From Gemmatimonadota bacterium (GTDB lineage: Bacteria; Gemmatimonadota; Gemmatimonadetes; Longimicrobiales; Gaopeijiaceae), in the NCBI GenBank assembly GCA_015664885.1, contig DQPL01000052.1:1-40250 (forward strand): 40,250 nucleotides of DNA, written 5' to 3'. Within the stretch, counting starts at the first letter, position 1. Each line of letters opens with the position of its first letter. Made by a program: the position numbers and the translations under genes. Below the pieces are notes generated by a model that made no database searches, had not been told where the DNA came from, and saw only the letters and a program-made list of their open reading frames with translations. Below are positions 25,337 to 32,007 of the stretch, piece by piece.

Positions 25337-25864
25337 CTACACGACCCGGCCGCCCTGGTACATCCTCGTTCCGTTCTGGGTCGTGTGTAGCAACAAGCGA
25401 GCGTCTTCGCGGCCGTGGCAGAGCATGAGGTCGAGCATCATCGGCTCCTCCCCCATCCACGGGAAGGCGTAGACGACGTCGAAGTCGTGTAGCGCACGCC
25501 CTAGCTCCAAGTAGCCCGACGGCCCTCGGCCGATAGTTCCGTGGCGACCATCCCCGCCGGAGAGCCTCCATTCCCATCCCATCGGAACGAAGCTCCCCGC
25601 GGCGAACCGCGCGTTCGAACGCCATCGCGAGGCGAGCTCCCGCCCCACGTCGACGAGAGACGAGTCGAGCTCGATACCGCAGGAATCGAAGCCGAGCAAG
25701 TCCGCCATGATCGTGATGACGCCCGTGGCCGATCCCCACTCGAGGAACCGGAGACCCGGTCTGCGAAGAGAAACGAGCGTGGCCCGGACAGCGTCGTAGT
25801 CGGCGGCCACGAACGGGTGCCAGTCGTCTTGGCGGACCTCCGCGTCGAAGCGGTGCCAGAACAC
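25337..25864 (-). CDS. class I SAM-dependent methyltransferase-like protein
   Basis: A 175-residue protein with a Rossmann-type motif I FLEWGSATGVITIMADLLG and an acidic end of strand 2, SCGIELDSSLVDVGREL, which together bind S-adenosylmethionine. Later strands include HDFDVVYAFPWMG and ARLLLHTTQNGT. The start is GTG 25864, chosen because AGGAGG stands five bases before it. The frame stays open upstream without a start codon and reads family-like residues (RKLGTRIDALCEEG), hinting at an older, longer N-terminus. Substrate unknown. It follows the 58-residue gene on the minus strand with a 64-base gap, and both lie between the two structured repeats. The domain is clear by motif; activity is inference. 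Confidence 0.72.
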   Translation of the reverse strand: MFWHRFDAEVRQDDWHPFVAADYDAVRATLVSLRRPGLRFLEWGSATGVITIMADLLGFDSCGIELDSSLVDVGRELASRWRSNARFAAGSFVPMGWEWRLSGGDGRHGTIGRGPSGYLELGRALHDFDVVYAFPWMGEEPMMLDLMLCHGREDARLLLHTTQNGTRMYQGGRVV

Positions 25865-25928
25865 ACGACCCTCCTCGCACAGCGCATCGATGCGTGTGCC
25901 GAGCTTCCGGTCGAGGGCGGGCTCTTCG

Positions 25929-26105
25929 TCAGCCGCGATCGAGCGGTTCCGACTCGGGCGGGGTCTTGTCTGCGACTTCGCCGCTCTCGGGTGCTGAGCT
26001 AGCTGCCCCTTCGCGGCGGCGGCGTTCGGCCTTCTCCTGATTCTTCTTCTGCTTCCTTAGCTCCCGCTGCTTCTTCTCGAAGCCGTAGTTGGTGCGTCGC
26101 GCCAC
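25929..26105 (-). CDS. small basic conserved protein, 58 residues
   Basis: Found by reading the minus strand: GTG at 26105, with GGAGGA four bases upstream, opens a frame of 58 codons ending in TGA at 25929. The protein begins VARRTNYGFEKKQRELRKQK, continues with alternating Lys, Arg, Glu and Gln as one long charged helix to about residue 35, and ends in an acidic proline-rich tail. The RRTNYGFEKRQ-type opening recurs in small proteins of many soil and marine bacteria, as far as I recall; no function is known. Its basic helix suggests nucleic-acid or ribosome contact, which is inference. It precedes the methyltransferase gene and may be cotranscribed. Confidence 0.68.
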   Translation of the reverse strand: MARRTNYGFEKKQRELRKQKKNQEKAERRRREGAASSAPESGEVADKTPPESEPLDRG

Positions 26106-26413
26106 TGTTCCTCCGGATGCATTCGACTCGCGCCCTCCCGATTGGAGCCGCGCGATTTTGGACTGAAGGGGTCCCGCGGGCTGCGTTTCGGCGGGGAGGG
26201 CGCTCGTCGTCGAGGCCCTCTGAATGTACCTCCTTCACCAGTGAAGCTAGCGAATCACGTTCGAGAGGTCGCTTGGCTCGGCGGTCGGTACAGGCGCGAA
26301 CGATCCCGATTGGACCAGTGGAGGCCCCTCGATCGGTCTGTCCTCCGGTGGCCCCGGTAGCGCGCCTGATCACAAGCGACTCATCCAGCTGCCTCAGAGG
26401 CGGGCGTGCCCTG

Positions 26414-26533
26414 GTGCATCAGAATCGCGAGACGTTAGGAAAGCCAGTGTTTGACAATCGGGTAGGGCGGCGATTCCGCATAACGCCGGACTCAAGCTCT
26501 CGCCTAGGACGCTTTTCGCGAGCAGGCTGATGC
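26414..26533. repeat. structured repeat element, copy 2
   Basis: The 5' arm has GTGCATCAGAATCGCGAG then ACGTTAG (26414-26438). GCATCAG (26416-26422) is a perfect inverted repeat of CTGATGC (26527-26533). Compared with copy 1, G has become T in the 5' arm and C has become A in the 3' arm, so pairing is kept. Inner stems follow: TCGCGA with TCGCGA, CGT with ACG, and TAGG with CCTA, with bulges mainly on the 3' arm. Both copies have TTTTCGCG in the 3' arm. The loop between the arms is longer than in copy 1. Confidence 0.75.
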
Positions 26534-26555
26534 GACGTACCCTAAGCAACGGCTC

Positions 26556-26631
26556 GGCCGCTGCGCGGCCACTCCGGTGACGCCTGTCACCGTCACCTCC
26601 GCGTCGTGAGTCCCTTGTCCGTTATCGGACA
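26556..26631. repeat. three tandem perfect hairpins
   Basis: GGCCGC-tgc-GCGGCC (26556-26570), CGGTGAC-gcct-GTCACCG (26575-26592) and TGTCCG-ttat-CGGACA (26616-26631): stems of six, seven and six pairs without a mismatch and loops of three or four bases, within 76 bases. There is no T-tract after any of them. They could belong to a non-coding RNA or a recombination site. Confidence 0.6.
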
Positions 26632-26819
26632 TTCCTGGAGGCGGGCAGAGTGTGACCTGAGAAGTAACTAGGCGCTAAAGACGACGGAGTGTAGGTGCTT
26701 GCGACACGGATATCGGGGCGTCGACGTTGAGCTAGCGGTCGGGTCCATTCGCGGGTCAATTGAAGACTCGGCGTGCCGCTTCCAACGCCTAGACCCGAAG
26801 GCAGGAGGTTGAGGTGTGT

Positions 26820-26866
26820 ATTCCAACATCCGCTCAGCGATACGCTACCGCCATGTTGTTTGGAAT
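26820..26866. repeat. nested imperfect hairpin
   Basis: ATTCCAACAT (26820-26829) pairs with ATGTTG and GAAT (26853-26866), with four extra bases TTTG bulged in the 3' arm. An inner stem AGCG-ata-CGCT lies between them. The bulged, one-sided design is like the structured repeats 300 bases upstream, but no sequence is shared. Confidence 0.4.
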
Positions 26867-26947
26867 CGTTCTCGCCATCTCCGGCGAACCCCTACGGGCT
26901 CTGGAGTCTGAATACCTTGGGCAACGTAGGTTGATGGTTAGACATGT

Positions 26948-27688
26948 ATGGATGCGACCGGGCGGAACGTGACGACGGACGACGATGAACTAATCTCGGA
27001 GCAGGTAGCGTACTACCGAGCCAGGGCCCCTGAATACGACGACTGGTTTCTTCGTCGAGGGGGATACGATCAGGGTCCGGATCACTCGAAACGGTGGGTC
27101 GCGGAGATCGACATGCTGCTCGCCGAACTCGATCGCGTTGAGTGGGGCGAATCGGTCTTGGAGTTCGCACCCGGAACTGGCTGGTGGACTGCCGAGCTAG
27201 CGAAACGCGTCGAGTCCGTTATGGCGGTCGACAGCGCTCCAGAGGTCCTGACTCTGAATCAGGATCGTGTCGGCAGCCGAAACGTCGAATACGTGCAAGC
27301 CGATATCTTCGACTGGGGTCCTGGGCGCAGGTATGACGCAGTCTTCTTTTCTTTCTGGCTGTCTCATGTGCCTCCGAGTCGCTTCGAAGAATTCTGGAGT
27401 CTCGTCGGACGATGTGTACGCCCGGGCGGGACTGTCTTCTTCATCGACACCCAGCGACACGCCGAGTACCAATGGTCGGACGGCAAAAGGGTCGGCAACG
27501 CACCGGGTTCCAGGGATCACAGAGTCACCCGCGAACTAAGCGACGGTCGGAGATTCGACATCGTGAAGGTCTTCTACCACCCTCGGGAGCTCTTGGCGCG
27601 CCTCGAGGAGCTGGGTTGGGAGGGGGAAGTGTCGGAGACTCCAGAGTTCTTCTTGTGGGGGAAGGTCCACCACTCGAGGACGAGCTGA
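26948..27688 (+). CDS. class I SAM-dependent methyltransferase
   Basis: A 246-residue cytosolic methyltransferase. Motif I reads VLEFAPGTGWWT with Glu72, acidic Asp95 of MAVDSAPEVL contacts the ribose, and the motif II/post II region reads YDAVFFSFWLSHVP. An N-terminal segment (EQVAYYRARAPEYDDWFLRRGGYDQGP) is typical of small-molecule or quinone-like methyltransferases in this family. The ATG at 26948 has only a weak upstream ribosome site. The stop is two bases before the next start, so it is coupled to the dioxygenase. Substrate not predictable from sequence. Confidence 0.82.
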   Translation: MDATGRNVTTDDDELISEQVAYYRARAPEYDDWFLRRGGYDQGPDHSKRWVAEIDMLLAELDRVEWGESVLEFAPGTGWWTAELAKRVESVMAVDSAPEVLTLNQDRVGSRNVEYVQADIFDWGPGRRYDAVFFSFWLSHVPPSRFEEFWSLVGRCVRPGGTVFFIDTQRHAEYQWSDGKRVGNAPGSRDHRVTRELSDGRRFDIVKVFYHPRELLARLEELGWEGEVSETPEFFLWGKVHHSRTS

Positions 27689-27690
27689 CC

Positions 27691-28530
27691 ATGCGCCATG
27701 CTGACGACGTGCCCAGCGAGGGTCGGCTCGATCCTGCTGCGTTGGAAGACTATTTGCGCGATGGGGCCGTGTGTCTCCGTGGACTGTTCAGCAAGGCACA
27801 AATTGCCGACCTGGCACAGGGGATTGAGGAGAACCTGAGCGATCCCAGTCCCCTGGCGCAGGTCGCCAGTGATCCGGACGATCCAGGCTGGTTCTTCGAG
27901 GATTTTTGTAACTGGCAGGTGAACGACGCCTATCGTCGATTGATTTTCGAGTCCGGCGTCGCCGGTGTCGCGGCGCAGTTGATGCAAAGCTACGAAGCAC
28001 GCCTGTACCATGACCACCTGTTGGTCAAGGAGCCCGGCACTCGCCAGCGCACGCCCTGGCATCAGGACCAGCCCTACTACAATGTGGACGGCCGGCAAAA
28101 CGTCAGCATGTGGTTACCTGTGGACCCGGTTTCCCGGGGGGCGACCCTGGAGTTCGTGGCTGGTTCTCACCTAGGCCCCTGGTTAATGCCCCGCACGTTC
28201 TTGAAAAACGAAGCCAAGTGGTTCCCGGAGGGCAGCCTGGCGGATCTTCCGGACATCGATGCCAACCGAGACGACTACGACATTATTGGGTGGGCACTGG
28301 AACCCGGTGACGCGGTGTTCTTCAACATGCTCACGCTGCACGCCTCCGCCGGCGTTAGCGGTTCGCACCGGCGCCGTGCCTTCTCGGTGCGCTTCCTGGG
28401 TGATGACATGACCCATGCGCCACGACCGTGGACGACTTCACCGCCGTTCCCTGGCCTAGAGAATGAGCTGGCCGCAGGCGTTCCCATGCACCATGTGCTG
28501 TTCCCCTTGTTGAACCAAGCCAGACCGTAG
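27691..28530 (+). CDS. phytanoyl-CoA dioxygenase (PhyH) family Fe(II)/2-oxoglutarate oxygenase
   Basis: A 279-residue oxygenase. The iron ligands are visible as His124 and Asp126 in TPWHQDQPYY and His217 in LTLHASAG. An arginine-rich segment a dozen residues later (SHRRRAFSVRF) would hold 2-oxoglutarate. FLKNEAKWFPEGS and EPGDAVFFNMLTLH are typical for the PhyH family, which hydroxylates small molecules or lipids. I start at ATG 27691, two bases after the methyltransferase stop; the frame is open far upstream, but that portion is out of register with family sequence. The pair suggests a two-step tailoring (hydroxylation and methylation) of one unknown metabolite, which is inference. Confidence 0.86.
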   Translation: MRHADDVPSEGRLDPAALEDYLRDGAVCLRGLFSKAQIADLAQGIEENLSDPSPLAQVASDPDDPGWFFEDFCNWQVNDAYRRLIFESGVAGVAAQLMQSYEARLYHDHLLVKEPGTRQRTPWHQDQPYYNVDGRQNVSMWLPVDPVSRGATLEFVAGSHLGPWLMPRTFLKNEAKWFPEGSLADLPDIDANRDDYDIIGWALEPGDAVFFNMLTLHASAGVSGSHRRRAFSVRFLGDDMTHAPRPWTTSPPFPGLENELAAGVPMHHVLFPLLNQARP

Positions 28531-28555
28531 ACTACCGCTCAGGAGTGGATGACTC

Positions 28556-29188
28556 GTGATGAAAACGCTCGTCCTGAATGGCGTGCTCGCGTGCGGTCTG
28601 GCGATGCTCGTCCTGGCCTCCAGCGCGTGCGTCGCTGAGAACGGTGAAGAGTCGCCCCAGGCGGACGAAGCGCCTGCCCCGGTGGAGTCTGGTTCGGCCA
28701 CCGTGCCCGAGCGGCCGGATCAAGACCGTCCCATTCGGTCGCCCGAGCAGCAGGCCACGCTTCGAGACGATTGGCTCACCACGGCGTTCTTTCCGCCGAC
28801 GACGGGAATCGACGACGTGGAGGCAGCCTTTGGTCCACCGCAAGCCCGGACGACGACACCTTTACCTAATGACTACGTCGCTGGCCAGATCGACACGGTC
28901 GTGGTCATGGAATACGATCGCGGCGTATCGGTCAGCATTTACAAAGTGACGGGTGGTCGGGAGTTCTTGTTCCAAGCCGAGGTGACCGGGCCAGGTCTCT
29001 TGCGAAACGACCTGTTCGACGTCGGGTCATCTTGGGCCGACGTGGTGGCAGCGTTCGGTGTACCTCAGGGGCGGACGGACGGAGATCCCTACTACCAATG
29101 CGGACGCTGCGACGTGGAAGAGCCCGTCTTCTTCAGCATCGTAGACGATCTGATCGCAGGAATCCTCATCACCTACTATCTCGACTAG
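28556..29188 (+). CDS. probable lipoprotein with two BamE/SmpA-like repeats
   Basis: A 210-residue exported protein. A hydrophobic signal ends in LASSAC, a weak lipobox with Cys at residue 24 or 23, followed by an acidic linker. Two similar repeats follow: TTGIDDVEAAFGPPQART (near 80) and SSWADVVAAFGVPQGRT (near 162). They resemble the BamE fold turn GxxxxDVxxxFGxP. Two late cysteines (CGRC near residues 183-186) could form a disulfide. The start is GTG 28556 or ATG 28559, which are adjacent, with AGGAG ten bases before the former. The family link is a motif impression. It lies 26 bases after the dioxygenase gene and six before the kinase, so it belongs to the same transcript. Confidence 0.62.
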   Translation: MMKTLVLNGVLACGLAMLVLASSACVAENGEESPQADEAPAPVESGSATVPERPDQDRPIRSPEQQATLRDDWLTTAFFPPTTGIDDVEAAFGPPQARTTTPLPNDYVAGQIDTVVVMEYDRGVSVSIYKVTGGREFLFQAEVTGPGLLRNDLFDVGSSWADVVAAFGVPQGRTDGDPYYQCGRCDVEEPVFFSIVDDLIAGILITYYLD

Positions 29189-29193
29189 GTGGT

Positions 29194-29748
29194 ATGCTCA
29201 TCCTGCTCGGAGGGGCACCACGGGCTGGGAAAGGGATCATCTCCCGGCGGGTCGCTGCTGAGGCCGAGTACCGACTGCTCTCGCTCGATCCGTTGAAGAT
29301 GGGGCTGCAAAACGCGGTCCCCTCGCTTGGAATTGACGCCGACGCCAACCCCGCTGAGGTGGGGGAGAAGATGTGGCCGTTGGTGCGAGCGATCGCGGAG
29401 AACGTGTTGGACTCCGACTCCGATTACATCTTCGAAGGCGATATGATCCTGCCTCATCAAGCTGCCGCACTGCTGAGCTTTCCAGGAGCGGACGTGCGGG
29501 CCTGTTTTGTCGGGTACTGCTCTATCGACTCTCGCCAAAAGCTGGCCGAGATCCGGCAGCATACGGGGCTCCCCAATGACTGGCTGACCGAGCATGACGA
29601 CGAGTATGTGCTCGGGGTAGTCGAATAAGGCATCCGGTTCAGTCGACACCTGGCGGAGCAGTGCAACCATCACGGCCTGAGGTACTTCGATGTCTCGGAA
29701 GACTTCGCCAAGACAGTCGACGACGTTGCCGCTTACTTGCTCGAGTAG
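29194..29748 (+). pseudogene. P-loop kinase-like gene interrupted by an in-frame stop
   Basis: It begins MLILLGGAPRAGKGIISRR, with the P-loop Gly-x4-Gly-Lys at residues 7-13, as in small nucleotide or sugar kinases and 2-phosphoglycerate-kinase-like proteins. Asp32 in SLDPLK and Glu-Gly-Asp in IFEGDMILP are consistent with substrate contact. A TAA at 29626 ends the protein at 144 residues. The same frame then continues with GIRFSRHLAEQCNHHGLRYF and DVSEDFAKTVDDVAAYLLE, up to TAG at 29746, which is exactly the expected C-terminal region of such kinases. So a single base change cuts a protein of 184 codons. The first part is itself a near-complete P-loop fold, and some activity cannot be ruled out. 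Confidence 0.75.
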
Positions 29749-29886
29749 GTAGCTAGCGGGTCCGCACGCCATCGCGGTTGTCACAAAGCCGTCCGTACAA
29801 GGAGCTCGACTGCCTTTCCGAGGGGCGTTTAGCCCGACAAGTTGGACTCCCCGCTCTGAATCATCGCCGAGGAAGGAGGAGGAGAG

Positions 29887-30969
29887 ATGCCCCATTCCAC
29901 CGGTTCGCTCTGCGGCACGGCTGTGGCCGCGTTCGCCTTGATATCATTGATGGTCCCGCAGCCTCATCTCGCGGCCCAGCAGCCCGCGGCGCCCACGGGG
30001 GCTTACGCCGCTTCGCCCTATCTAGGCGAGATCCGCGACGCCGTACTCTACGGGGACATCTGGGAGCGCCCCCAGCTCTCGGCCCGGGACCGGAGCCTCG
30101 TCACGGTCGCGGTCAACCAGGCGCTCTACGCGACCAACGAGCTGCGCATCCATATGGGGAGGGCGCTCGACAACGGAGTGACGCAGAGCGAGATCGCCGA
30201 ACTCATCGCGCACGTGCTGTGGTATTCGGGATTCCCCACGGGCGTGAACGCGGCCCGGGTCGCTGCCGAAGTGTTCGAGCAGCGTGGCCTTCCGACGTCG
30301 CCGCCCGAGTCTTCGCCCCGCGAGTCTCGCGCCGACGCCGACCCCCTGTTTCCGGGTGCGTTTCCGGCCACGCCCTACCTCAGTGACCTCCTGAATCAGG
30401 TCGTCTACGCCGAAACTTGGGAGCGGCCTGAACTGTCGCCTCGTGACCGTAGCTTGATCACTGTAGCGGTCGGCACTGCGCTGTACGCCTCCAGCGAGGT
30501 ACGCTATCACGTGGGGCGGGCACTCGACAACGGAGTGACACAGGAAGAGATCTCCGAGGTGATCACCCACGTCACGTTCTATTCTGGATTCCCGACGGGC
30601 GTGAACGCGTCCCGCGTGGCCGCGGGGGTGTTCGAGCAGCGAGGCTTGCCGCTGCCCGACGCCAGGTTCCCGGGGGCACCGTATCTCGACACCCTGATCG
30701 ACGACCTCGTCTACGGGGAGACTTGGCCGCGCTCGGAACTGTCGCTCCGTGACCGCAGCCTCATCACGATCGCGATGACCCAGGCGGCGTATCAGACAGA
30801 CCAACTCCGCGTGCACTTGCGACGGGGACTCGACAACGGCATCACGCCGGAGGAGCTCTCCGAGATGATGGCCCACGTGACCCTGTACGCGGGCTTCCCG
30901 GTCGGGGTGAACGGCTCGCGGTTGCTGGCAGAGGTGCTGCGGGAGAGGGGGATTCCGCTGCCGAACTGA
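29887..30969 (+). CDS. exported protein with three carboxymuconolactone-decarboxylase-like repeats
   Basis: A 360-residue protein with a signal peptide (residues about 1-31, AAQQ). Three homologous units lie at about 44-136, 163-255 and 264-358. Each contains WERPxLSxRDRSLITVAV, then a helix with HxGRALDNGVTxxEIxE, then HVxxYSGFPTGVNAxRVAxxVFExRGLP. That is the carboxymuconolactone decarboxylase/AhpD fold. No unit has the CxxC of AhpD, and the only cysteine is in the signal peptide, so a thiol-peroxidase role is unlikely. A very strong ribosome site (GGAAGGAGGAGG) precedes the ATG. Function unknown; a lactone or lactonase-type chemistry in the periplasm is possible. It is longer than usual members, which have one or two units. 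Confidence 0.8.
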   Translation: MPHSTGSLCGTAVAAFALISLMVPQPHLAAQQPAAPTGAYAASPYLGEIRDAVLYGDIWERPQLSARDRSLVTVAVNQALYATNELRIHMGRALDNGVTQSEIAELIAHVLWYSGFPTGVNAARVAAEVFEQRGLPTSPPESSPRESRADADPLFPGAFPATPYLSDLLNQVVYAETWERPELSPRDRSLITVAVGTALYASSEVRYHVGRALDNGVTQEEISEVITHVTFYSGFPTGVNASRVAAGVFEQRGLPLPDARFPGAPYLDTLIDDLVYGETWPRSELSLRDRSLITIAMTQAAYQTDQLRVHLRRGLDNGITPEELSEMMAHVTLYAGFPVGVNGSRLLAEVLRERGIPLPN

Positions 30970-31087
30970 GGCGCGGTGGATTCTCGGAGCCCCCTTTCTG
31001 CCCCATTCGGGCTTGCGGGGTGCGGGGCGACAGTCAACCATGACGGGCCCATATGTTGGCCCCTAGACTCACAAGTGGAGGTTCTCC

Positions 31088-31408
31088 ATGGCCAAGTACT
31101 TGCTGCAAGCGTCGTACACCGCGGAAGGTGTCAAAGGCTTGCTGAAGGACGGCGGAACGGCGCGTGTAAATGCTGCGTCGCAACTGCTCACGGCACTCGG
31201 TGGCACCGTCGAATCCTTCTACTTCGCGTTGGGCTCCAGCGACGCCTATGTCGTCGTTGACATGCCTGACAATGCCACCATGGCGGCCGCCGTTTTTGCG
31301 GTCAACTCGAGCGGTGCCGTTACCGCGAACACCACGGTCCTGTTGACGGCAGAAGAGGTCGACGAGGCCTGCGCCAAGAGCCCAGCGTACCAGCCACCAG
31401 GGTCTTAG
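31088..31408 (+). CDS. GYD domain protein
   Basis: A 106-residue protein of the GYD family, an alpha-beta sandwich like the dimeric barrel folds. Hallmarks are MAKYLLQASYTAEGVKGLL at the start, FYFALGSSDAYVVVDMPDNATMAA in the middle and TTVLLTAEEVDEACAKSP at the end. The central motif reads GSSDAYVVVD in place of the usual GxYDxVVI type. Function unknown; often linked to small stress or cofactor clusters. A ribosome site GGAGG (31077-31081) precedes the ATG. The next gene converges on it. Confidence 0.82.
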   Translation: MAKYLLQASYTAEGVKGLLKDGGTARVNAASQLLTALGGTVESFYFALGSSDAYVVVDMPDNATMAAAVFAVNSSGAVTANTTVLLTAEEVDEACAKSPAYQPPGS

Positions 31409-31432
31409 TGGCCGCGGCGGCCAGCTGATTGG

Positions 31433-31894
31433 CTACCGCATGGGCGAGAAATCCGTCGGGTCGAGGAACACGCTTTCTACGTTCACGATCAGGCGCCCGT
31501 TCCGTTGCGACTCCTCGGACACTCGATCCCATTCAGGGTCGCTCCCGAAGTTGCGCCAGGCCTGGCGTGCTGCTTCGCGGGAGGGGTGAGCGAGCACGTA
31601 GACCAGCGTGTTCTCCGAAAGCGGCTCGTCCTGCGGGGTCCAGTACACGACGTTCGTCATGCCGTGCTTCTCGAAGATCCTCAGCGTGTGATCCCTGAAG
31701 CGCGCCAGGAGGTCGCCGATCTTGCCGTCCGCGGCTGTGTACGTTCTCAGCTCAAAGACCTGAGTCGCCTGGGCAACCAGCGCGGGGCTCGCCTCGGCTT
31801 CGAGCACCAAGGCTCCCTGGCTAGTACCAAGTATGTAGCCTGCGCCGAAGACGGTTACCATCAGGGCGGGAATCAAGATGCTCTTGGCAGGCAT
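31433..31894 (-). CDS. NIPSNAP-family protein with N-terminal anchor
   Basis: A 153-residue protein. One hydrophobic segment (residues about 5-22, probably a signal anchor) is followed by a NIPSNAP domain: VFELRTYTAADGKIGDLLARFRDHTLRIFEKHGM, then VYWTP, then LVYVLAHPSREAARQAWRNFGSDPEW. The start is ATG 31894, because AGGAG lies seven bases before it; the frame continues to 31933 without support. NIPSNAP proteins form dimeric ferredoxin-like barrels of unknown chemistry. It is divergent from the DUF2157 gene with a 113-base gap. Confidence 0.82.
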   Translation of the reverse strand: MPAKSILIPALMVTVFGAGYILGTSQGALVLEAEASPALVAQATQVFELRTYTAADGKIGDLLARFRDHTLRIFEKHGMTNVVYWTPQDEPLSENTLVYVLAHPSREAARQAWRNFGSDPEWDRVSEESQRNGRLIVNVESVFLDPTDFSPMR

Positions 31895-32007
31895 TTCGTT
31901 GCTCCTGGTGTGATCTCGTTGAGGGGCGCGCACTGAATGGCGCGATCCCGCAAATCATGGTGTAGTTTTCACTCGACCAGGCGCGTCCACAACCCGTTCC
32001 GGCGCAC

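Larger units (their letters stand above)
26106..26947. other. long non-coding, repeat-rich stretch
   Basis: 842 bases without a credible protein-coding frame; the open frames here have low-complexity Arg/Ser/Gly content typical of GC-rich shadows. The stretch holds copy 2 of the structured repeat, three tandem hairpins (26556-26631) and a nested hairpin (26820-26866). Its density of inverted repeats is well above that of the intergenic DNA elsewhere in the window. It ends at a methyltransferase start on the plus strand, so part of it should hold that operon's promoter. Confidence 0.6.

Noticed and set aside
26117-26530. Plus-strand frame of 137 codons in the non-coding stretch
   Set aside because: Low-complexity Arg/Ser/Gly translation, runs across copy 2 of the structured repeat, and overlaps the promoter side of the small gene.
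25188-26533. attL/attR of a single integrated phage or element
   Set aside because: The recombinase lies outside the segment bounded by the repeats, and each repeat is itself a long imperfect palindrome, which does not fit a simple core duplication.
26937-26943. attC-type core GTTAGAC before the methyltransferase
   Set aside because: It matches GTTRRRY, but no complementary RYYYAAC arm lies within 150 bases upstream; chance match.
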